Shown here piece by piece: positions 5,016-9,959 of a DNA stretch of 9,959 bases; the stretch's first letter is position 1, and each line of letters starts with the position of its first letter. The notes beneath the pieces were generated by a model. That model saw only the letters and a list, made by a program, of their open reading frames with translations, did not search any database and was not told where the DNA came from. A program made the translations under genes and the position numbers. Source of the stretch: Treponema sp. (GTDB taxonomy: Bacteria; Spirochaetota; Spirochaetia; Treponematales; Breznakiellaceae); the NCBI GenBank assembly GCA_009780595.1, contig WQZT01000043.1, forward strand, positions 1-9,959, written 5' to 3'.

Positions 5016-6854
5016 ATACGAAGTTTCAGCGCCGCTGATATTATCAAAAAAGAAGTTCGTAAAATCCCAGCGGTTGTTGAGGGCAAAAAAACTTCGCGGC
5101 CGGACAAGGTAAATTACCGGCAGGTATTCCAGAACGATGGTTTGAAACTCGTCCCAGATCGCCTGCGCCCTTTCGGTATCAATCGTAAAGCTGCCTTCGT
5201 TGTACAGGTAGTCGATGCGCGCTTCCCAGTGCGTTGCAGGCGATTCTTGCAGGGGATGCCACAGGTGCAGGTTGCCGCTGGAAGACCAGACGTTGCTTCC
5301 CTGTGTCGGCCAGAACTGCACACCCAGCGTGATGATGACCGACGCCCAATCCCACGTTCCGGTCAACTGCTCCACAAGGCGCTGGAAATCCGTAGGGCGA
5401 ACATTTATCCGTATGCCAATCCGCGCCGCTTCATCGGCAATGATTGCGGCGGTGTCCGAAATGACCGACGCATCCGTCTGAATCGCAAGGTCGAACTCCA
5501 CCGCTCTGCCCTGCGAGTCCCGCATAATTCCGGCAGCGTCCTGCGTCATTCCAATCGAGGCTAAAAGTTCAAGCGCCCTTTCCGCGTCAAACGTGTGCCT
5601 GAGCCTGATGTCGGGATTGTAGAAGGGATTGGGCGGCGGGAAAAAATACAGCATCGGCTCGGCAAGCCCTCGGTACACTTGGGACACAACTCTGTCGCGG
5701 TTCAAAAGCGAACTCATCGCCTGGCGGAATTCCTTCTGGGTAAACCAGTCGTAAAACGGCTGGTCGCTGTTCTGCGGGTTCTGGTTAAAGCTCCACAGCG
5801 AAGCGCCGAGCGAACCGTCGGCGTTAAAAACCGTGTAATCCCCGCGCGAAGAGCCGCCGTGTCTACGTGCACCACTGCCGCGCCCCTGCCCCCTGATGAG
5901 GTTGTCAAGGTCTTCGGGGCGGGCGGAGTAACTTTCAAGCCGCCCTTCCTGAAAAACCAGAAACTGCGTATTCACATCCGGCAAAATCTGCACGATGCTG
6001 CGGTCAGTGTAGGGGAAGGAAAAACCCTCCGTATCTTGCTCCCAGTAATCGGGATTTCTGTTGAACACAAGGCGCAACCCGGGAACGTACTCGGTGAGAA
6101 ACCAGCGCCCCTTTGAGGGAATATCCTGCGGGTTGCTGGCGATGTTGAAAAGGTCAAGCACGCCCTGAACGCCCCGTTCCCGTTTGGCGGGTTCAAAAAT
6201 AAACGCGGGGCCAAAAGTCATATTCGTGCTGAGAATGGGATTTGCGATAATGCGGGGAAAAAAGAACGCGAAGCGTTTATCGTCAATTCTTTCTATTGTA
6301 ATGCGGGCTGTTGTGCCGTCTTCCATCGTCAGGAACTGGCCAGGAAACGCGGAACTGTGAAACGCCCTGTCCCCCTGAATCTCGTCGTACCAAAAAATCA
6401 CATCATCGCTGGTAACCGGAATCCGCCGGTCGGAATTGTAAAAACTCCAGTACAGGTTGTCCCGAAGCGTGTAGATAACACGGAGCGTTCCAGCCGCCTC
6501 GTCAACTTCGATTTCAAAAAACGCGGCGCGCGGTGTCCATTCGCGACGGACAGGATCGAAGTCCACCAGCATTTCGTGCATCATTCTGACGATGGTGTTG
6601 GAAGGGCCATCCCGCTCTGCCACCAACAGGTTGAAGGTTTTCGGCTCGCTGACAATCGCGGCATTCCACACGCCGCCGGGAGCGCCCGCGACAAACGCCT
6701 CGCCCCGCCAGGGACGGCTCTGCGTTTGGGCAAGCAGCTCGGAAAGCCCGGCAACGGTGATATTTTCCCACTTTTCAAGCGAAACTTCTTCCACTCTGGC
6801 ACACGAGAAGAGAAGAAGCGGCGCAAGCAGAAAAATTATCGCGCGATTTTTCAT
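4998..6854 (-). CDS. ABC transporter substrate-binding lipoprotein, family 5 (oligopeptide/dipeptide type)
   Basis: The start at ATG 6854 gives 618 residues beginning with a lipoprotein signal: MKNR, a hydrophobic core, then LFSC with the lipidated Cys at 18. Upstream in-frame codons would put a non-signal leader ahead of this, so the shorter form is preferred. The body reads as a family 5 solute-binding protein: NAAIVSEPKTFNLL near 64-77, MLVDFDPV near 95-102, DDVIFWYDEI near 150-159, NPDYWEQD near 267-274, and EFRQAMSSLLNRDRVV near 375-390, the usual central signature. Such proteins capture peptides or similar solutes outside the inner membrane for an ABC importer. No permease or ATPase gene is adjacent, so it is an orphan here. 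Residues 321-338 are an odd Gly/Arg/Ser-rich insertion (RGQGRGSGARRHGGSSRG). No Shine-Dalgarno precedes the ATG. Confidence 0.9.
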   Translation of the reverse strand: MKNRAIIFLLAPLLLFSCARVEEVSLEKWENITVAGLSELLAQTQSRPWRGEAFVAGAPGGVWNAAIVSEPKTFNLLVAERDGPSNTIVRMMHEMLVDFDPVRREWTPRAAFFEIEVDEAAGTLRVIYTLRDNLYWSFYNSDRRIPVTSDDVIFWYDEIQGDRAFHSSAFPGQFLTMEDGTTARITIERIDDKRFAFFFPRIIANPILSTNMTFGPAFIFEPAKRERGVQGVLDLFNIASNPQDIPSKGRWFLTEYVPGLRLVFNRNPDYWEQDTEGFSFPYTDRSIVQILPDVNTQFLVFQEGRLESYSARPEDLDNLIRGQGRGSGARRHGGSSRGDYTVFNADGSLGASLWSFNQNPQNSDQPFYDWFTQKEFRQAMSSLLNRDRVVSQVYRGLAEPMLYFFPPPNPFYNPDIRLRHTFDAERALELLASIGMTQDAAGIMRDSQGRAVEFDLAIQTDASVISDTAAIIADEAARIGIRINVRPTDFQRLVEQLTGTWDWASVIITLGVQFWPTQGSNVWSSSGNLHLWHPLQESPATHWEARIDYLYNEGSFTIDTERAQAIWDEFQTIVLEYLPVIYLVRPRSFFALNNRWDFTNFFFDNISGAETSYLFLQQ

Positions 6855-6860
6855 TGGGTG

Positions 6861-6869
6861 AGTATAGCA
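6861..6869 (-). promoter_or_regulatory. Extended -10 promoter element of the lipoprotein gene
   Basis: The minus strand reads TGCTATACT, an extended -10, just 6 nt before the ATG at 6854. With normal spacing transcription would begin at or beside the start codon, giving a leaderless mRNA. TTCCCC (6885-6890) lies 18 nt upstream, a poor -35 match that also recurs at the corresponding place before rdgB. Confidence 0.45.
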
Positions 6870-6935
6870 CGGATGGCGGGAAGTGGGGAATATAGTGACT
6901 AGCAATTTGCTCACCCCCCTCGCTCTTCCAGCCCG

Positions 6936-9104
6936 TCAATCGCTGAAACGTTCCCGCATTCGCGCGAAAAAAGCCTCGGCATTTTCGCTCTGTTCTGCCT
7001 CGGTTTCATGCTCGCGAACTTCGATTAAGTGGGCGGGGATTTCCTCCAAAAACGGCGACGGCGTGCGCTCGTTGTAACTCTGCTGCCGCCTGCGTTTCTG
7101 GCAACTTGTGATATACAACTTGTCCCGCGCTCTGGTGATCGCCACGTAAAAAAGCCGCCGCTCTTCCTCGACCGCCTTGCCGCTGCTCCCCTCCTGCCCG
7201 CCATCATCCTCAATGCTGCGCTCGTGCGGAATGATACCCGCCTCCGCCCCGGCGATAAACACCACCGGAAACTCAAGCCCCTTCGCCGCGTGAATCGTCA
7301 TCAGGTTCACCTTGCCGCGCCCGGCTTCGTCATCGCCGTCAGCTCTGGTCAGCAAACTTATCCGGTTCAGGTAGGCGTAAAGCCCCGGGTCAAGATTGTC
7401 CGGGTCTTTCTCCCAATCCTCGATCATCCTAATCAGGTACTCGATGTTGGAAAACTTCCAGCGGGCTTTCTTTTCGTCTTTGCTATGCTCGCTTACAAGG
7501 TAGCTCCAGTAGTCAATCTTGTCCGCCAGCGCGCGCACTTTTTTCGAGAGACTTCCTTTCGTAAAAAAATCGTCCCGCAAACTGCGAATGAGTTCAAGAA
7601 AATCTTCCGCGCCGTGCCGGGAATTTTTTTCGTCTCGTTCACGCTGCGCCAAAGTTTTTGAATCGTGCCCTAGCGGAATTTGCTCAGGCAAGAAAAGCAT
7701 TTCCTGCCCCTGTTCACCATCGCCTGATTTCCCGCCTCGCTGCTTTGCGAAGTTCATATTGGAAAAAGCGTCGTACAGGCTGGAACGGTTTTTCTTTGCC
7801 AGTTCAGAGGCGGCTTGAATACTCGCCTTGCCAATTCCCCGGCGCGGCGTGTTGATAATCCGCAGCAGGTTTACATCGTCATCGGGATTTGCAATCGTTC
7901 TCATGTACGAAAGAATATCGCGGATTTCCTTGCGCTCGAAAAAACTCGTTCCGCCTGAAACTTTGCAGGGAATACTTTCGGCGAGAAACGCCTCCTCGAT
8001 AACATCGAACTGGTTGTTGGTTCTCACCAGAACGCCGAAGTTGTCGTAGTTGCGCTGTTCGGCAAAGCGCAGCTTTTTTATCATCCCCGCGATAAACGCC
8101 GCTTCCGTGCTTTCGTTTTCGGGATGAGAAAGTTCGATAGGCTTGCCGCCTGAATTGCCCGACCACAGGTTTTTTTCCTTGCGGTTGGTGTTGTGGGAAA
8201 TAACCCCGTTGGCGGCTTCCAAAATCGTAGACGTCGAACGGTAATTCTGTTCAAGTTTGATTTCGAGGGCGTTCGGAAAATCCTTTTCAAACAGCAGAAG
8301 GTTTTCGTAGTTCGCGCCCCGCCACGAATAAATCGACTGGTCGTCATCGCCGACAACGCACACGTTGGATTTGCCGCCCTCGGGGTGCGCCAGCAACCGT
8401 AGCAATTTGTACTGGATAAGGCTCGTGTCCTGAAACTCGTCAACCAAAATGTAACGGTAGCGGCGGCGGTACTTTTCAAGAATTTCCGGATGCTCGGTAA
8501 ACAGGTTAATCGGCACGGTAAGGAGGTCGTCGAAATCCAGCGCGTTGTAAACCTTCAAGCTCCGCTGGTATTCGTTGTACGCCGGCTCCCACAGATTGTC
8601 GGCACAACGCCCGCTGGCATCAGGCCGCCCCCATTGCAAACGGCCAATTTTAATATTTGAAAAAATCTGCTCCATACTTTTCAAGTCAGTTTTTTCGCCG
8701 TAGAGCTTGCACTCCCGCAACGCTTCTTTGATAAGTTCGATTTTGTCAGTTGAATCGTAAATCGAAAAGTTCTTGCGGTATCCTAACACCTCGATTTCCT
8801 CGCGGAGCATTTTCACGCCGAATGCGTGAAACGTGCTGACCGTCAGGCGCGGCAGCGCCGTGTGCAGCCGCTGTCCGGCGAGTTCCTTCACGCGGCTTTC
8901 CATTTCCCGCGCGGCTTTGTTGGTAAACGTCAACGCGAGGATCGCCGACTGCGGGATTCCCTTTTCCAGCATCCGGGCGATGCGGTAGGTGATTACCCGC
9001 GTCTTGCCGGAACCCGCCCCCGCGATGATGAGAATAGCGCCATCTAACGAAGTAACCGCTTTGAGCTGCGGGCCGTTGAGTTCCGTTTCAGCCGCTAGCG
9101 ACAT
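6936..9104 (-). CDS. UvrD/Rep/PcrA-type superfamily 1A DNA helicase
   Basis: The protein has 722 residues and all superfamily 1A motifs in order: a Q-motif glutamine near 13, Walker A AGAGSGKT (28-35), TFTNKAAREM (59-68), DEFQDTS (222-228), GDDDQSIYSWRGA (252-264), LEQNYRS (284-290), VNLMTIHAAKGLEFPVVFI (599-617) and EERRLFYVAITRARDKL (647-663). It is a 3'-5' ATP-driven DNA translocase expected to act in repair, replication restart or removal of proteins from DNA. Two features stand out. A charged, probably disordered insertion (about 455-500, with KQRGGKSGDGEQGQE) interrupts domain 2B. The C-terminus ends about 32 residues after SPFLEEIP, without the Tudor-like RNA polymerase-binding tail of UvrD and PcrA, and so is closer to Rep in that respect. 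A gene symbol is withheld because Rep and PcrA cannot be separated by eye. It overlaps the end of rdgB by 10 nt. Confidence 0.93.
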   Translation of the reverse strand: MSLAAETELNGPQLKAVTSLDGAILIIAGAGSGKTRVITYRIARMLEKGIPQSAILALTFTNKAAREMESRVKELAGQRLHTALPRLTVSTFHAFGVKMLREEIEVLGYRKNFSIYDSTDKIELIKEALRECKLYGEKTDLKSMEQIFSNIKIGRLQWGRPDASGRCADNLWEPAYNEYQRSLKVYNALDFDDLLTVPINLFTEHPEILEKYRRRYRYILVDEFQDTSLIQYKLLRLLAHPEGGKSNVCVVGDDDQSIYSWRGANYENLLLFEKDFPNALEIKLEQNYRSTSTILEAANGVISHNTNRKEKNLWSGNSGGKPIELSHPENESTEAAFIAGMIKKLRFAEQRNYDNFGVLVRTNNQFDVIEEAFLAESIPCKVSGGTSFFERKEIRDILSYMRTIANPDDDVNLLRIINTPRRGIGKASIQAASELAKKNRSSLYDAFSNMNFAKQRGGKSGDGEQGQEMLFLPEQIPLGHDSKTLAQRERDEKNSRHGAEDFLELIRSLRDDFFTKGSLSKKVRALADKIDYWSYLVSEHSKDEKKARWKFSNIEYLIRMIEDWEKDPDNLDPGLYAYLNRISLLTRADGDDEAGRGKVNLMTIHAAKGLEFPVVFIAGAEAGIIPHERSIEDDGGQEGSSGKAVEEERRLFYVAITRARDKLYITSCQKRRRQQSYNERTPSPFLEEIPAHLIEVREHETEAEQSENAEAFFARMRERFSD

Positions 9105-9808
9105 TCGCCCGCCTGAGCCGCTAAAATCCCTGCGAGTATCCTTCCCGCCTTGCCGCGGTGGCTGAGGCGGTTTTTCTCCTGTGCGCTGAGTTCCGCCGCA
9201 GTGCGCCCCAATTCCGGCAGGTACAGCACAGGATCGTAGCCAAAGCCGCCGTTCCCCTGCGGCGCGTTTTTGACAACTTCGCCCTCCAGTGTTTCCTGCG
9301 CGACAAAGAAGCGGTCGCTGCTGTAGTAGAGAACCATCGCGCAGACAAAGCGCGCGCTCCGCCGGGGATTGCCGCCGAGTTCGGCGAGGAGCAGGGCGTT
9401 TTGCTCCTCGGCGCTCGGTACGGCGTTCAGCACCGCGCCGTCAGCCGCCGCGCCGCCGACAATCGCGCCGCGGTAACGGGCGGAGTGAACCCCCGGCCTT
9501 CCACCGAGAGCGTCAACGCAGATACCCGAATCGTCGGCGATCACCGCCTCCCCGCCGCGCAGAATGCCCTTCTCCGCAAGCAGGTTGTGGAGCGCGGCGG
9601 CTTTTATCAGCGCGTTTTCCAAAAACGTGCTTCCCGTTTCCTCCGGGGCAAACGCAATACCCGCGTCCGCCGGGATTTTGATCTCCAATCCCGATGACGG
9701 TGATGCGGAGGTGGCGGGCAGAGTGTCTACGGACAGAATGTTCACGGACAGGATGTCCCGAAGTTCCCTTTTTTTGTGAGTGTTTCCAGAAGCAAACCAG
9801 ATGATCAT
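9095..9808 (-). CDS. rdgB: XTP/dITP diphosphatase (RdgB/HAM1 family)
   Basis: The protein has 237 residues against about 200 for typical members. It hydrolyses non-canonical purine triphosphates (dITP, XTP) to monophosphate and pyrophosphate, keeping them out of DNA and RNA. Family motifs are all present: SGNTHKKREL (7-16) for phosphate binding, FLENALIKA (62-70), ADDSG (91-95) with the catalytic acidic residues, GGRPGVHSARYRG (102-114), GNGGFGYDPV (185-194) and LSHRGKA (215-221). The extra length comes from a loop at about 22-58 that includes a degenerate pentapeptide repeat (DILSV-NILSV-DTLPA), and a loop at about 115-130 rich in Gly and Ala. The start MIIWFASGNTHK matches the family start exactly; no Shine-Dalgarno is present, but a -10-like TATGAT lies 6 nt upstream. 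The helicase gene starts within its last codons, so the two are probably co-translated and work together in genome maintenance. Confidence 0.95.
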   Translation of the reverse strand: MIIWFASGNTHKKRELRDILSVNILSVDTLPATSASPSSGLEIKIPADAGIAFAPEETGSTFLENALIKAAALHNLLAEKGILRGGEAVIADDSGICVDALGGRPGVHSARYRGAIVGGAAADGAVLNAVPSAEEQNALLLAELGGNPRRSARFVCAMVLYYSSDRFFVAQETLEGEVVKNAPQGNGGFGYDPVLYLPELGRTAAELSAQEKNRLSHRGKAGRILAGILAAQAGECR

Positions 9809-9814
9809 AGGTAT

Positions 9815-9843
9815 ATCATAACGAAAACGGCGATTGAGGGGAA
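9815..9843 (-). promoter_or_regulatory. Possible leaderless promoter of rdgB and the helicase
   Basis: TATGAT (9815-9820, minus strand) lies 6 nt before the rdgB ATG. TTCCCC (9838-9843) lies 17 nt further upstream, a weak -35 that recurs before the lipoprotein gene. An ordinary transcription start would coincide with the start codon. Confidence 0.35.
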
Positions 9844-9885
9844 GCTTGGGTAATCTTGTACCTCTGTGAAGCGGCTTGACAAGAA

Positions 9886-9919
9886 ATAGGCTTTATTAAC
9901 AAAATTAGTGGCCTATAGT
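9886..9919 (+). promoter_or_regulatory. Possible plus-strand promoter with an inverted repeat
   Basis: TATAGT (9914-9919) is a 5 of 6 match to the -10 consensus, 8 nt before the ATG at 9928. ATAGGC (9886-9891) and GCCTAT (9911-9916) are perfect inverted arms, the right one overlapping the -10, so they could be an operator. A consensus TTGACA at 9875-9880 is 33 nt from this -10, too far to be its -35. Confidence 0.3.
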
Positions 9920-9927
9920 TGAAAACA

Positions 9928-9959
9928 ATGGGGTATTGTATGAAATATAAACAAGCAAG
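9928..9959 (+). CDS. Start of a possible plus-strand gene (runs off the right edge)
   Basis: An open frame begins at ATG 9928, with a second in-frame ATG at 9940, and reads MGYCMKYKQA to the window end. TGGGGT lies 6 nt before the second ATG and could be a weak ribosome site, favouring 9940. The gene would be divergent from rdgB with a promoter region of about 120 nt between them. Ten codons are too few to identify a product or prove that it is real. Confidence 0.3.
   Translation, partial: MGYCMKYKQA

Noticed and set aside
9158..9697. Plus-strand open frames opposite rdgB
   Set aside because: They are Arg- and Pro-rich, typical of the antisense of a GC-rich gene, while rdgB carries every family motif.
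9875..9880. TTGACA as the -35 of the right-edge plus-strand gene
   Set aside because: No acceptable -10 hexamer lies 16-19 nt downstream; the nearest good -10 is 33 nt away.
1..9959. tRNA or rRNA genes
   Set aside because: No cloverleaf with TTCGANNC-type T arm and no conserved rRNA segment was seen on either strand.

Overview
The window looks like chromosomal DNA from a spirochaete, most likely a Treponema-type organism of roughly 50% GC or above. The main reason is the pair flbB-fliK near the left edge: FlbB is the flagellar collar protein typical of spirochaetes. A lipoprotein with a spirochaete-style lipobox agrees with this. Every confidently called gene lies on the minus strand, so transcription runs from the right edge to the left. 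No exact species can be named from the sequence alone.

Layout in transcription order, right to left. Positions 9809-9927 are a promoter region, possibly shared with a plus-strand gene whose first codons sit at the right edge. Then come rdgB (nucleotide-pool sanitation, 9095-9808), overlapping by 10 nt a UvrD/Rep/PcrA-type helicase (6936-9104); an orphan family 5 ABC substrate-binding lipoprotein (4998-6854); a membrane-anchored calcineurin-like metallophosphoesterase (3791-4912); an MscS-type mechanosensitive channel (2836-3723); and, 1 nt later and probably translationally coupled, an EamA/DMT-type permease (1884-2834). After a non-coding stretch of about 880 nt come flbB (346-1002) and the N-terminal part of fliK (1-267).

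The rightmost genes combine DNA and nucleotide maintenance (rdgB, helicase) with envelope functions (binding lipoprotein, membrane phosphoesterase, osmotic channel, exporter). Each of the three middle units has its own apparent -10 element, so this is probably several short transcription units rather than one operon. Three start codons without a Shine-Dalgarno sequence (mscS, the lipoprotein gene, rdgB) have a -10-like hexamer only 6-7 nt upstream, which suggests leaderless mRNAs.

The most unusual part is the non-coding stretch 1003-1883. It holds a good match to a flagellar sigma-28 (FliA) promoter driving flbB-fliK, a palindromic element of about 180 nt (1185-1367), a plus-strand consensus-like promoter (1458-1488), and a second folded element of about 280 nt (1563-1842) with a closing helix and a run of compact hairpins. 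I could not match either folded element to a known RNA family or transposon. They are the best candidates for something undescribed: a structured non-coding RNA or a small non-autonomous mobile element. That is inference; only the base pairing is seen directly.
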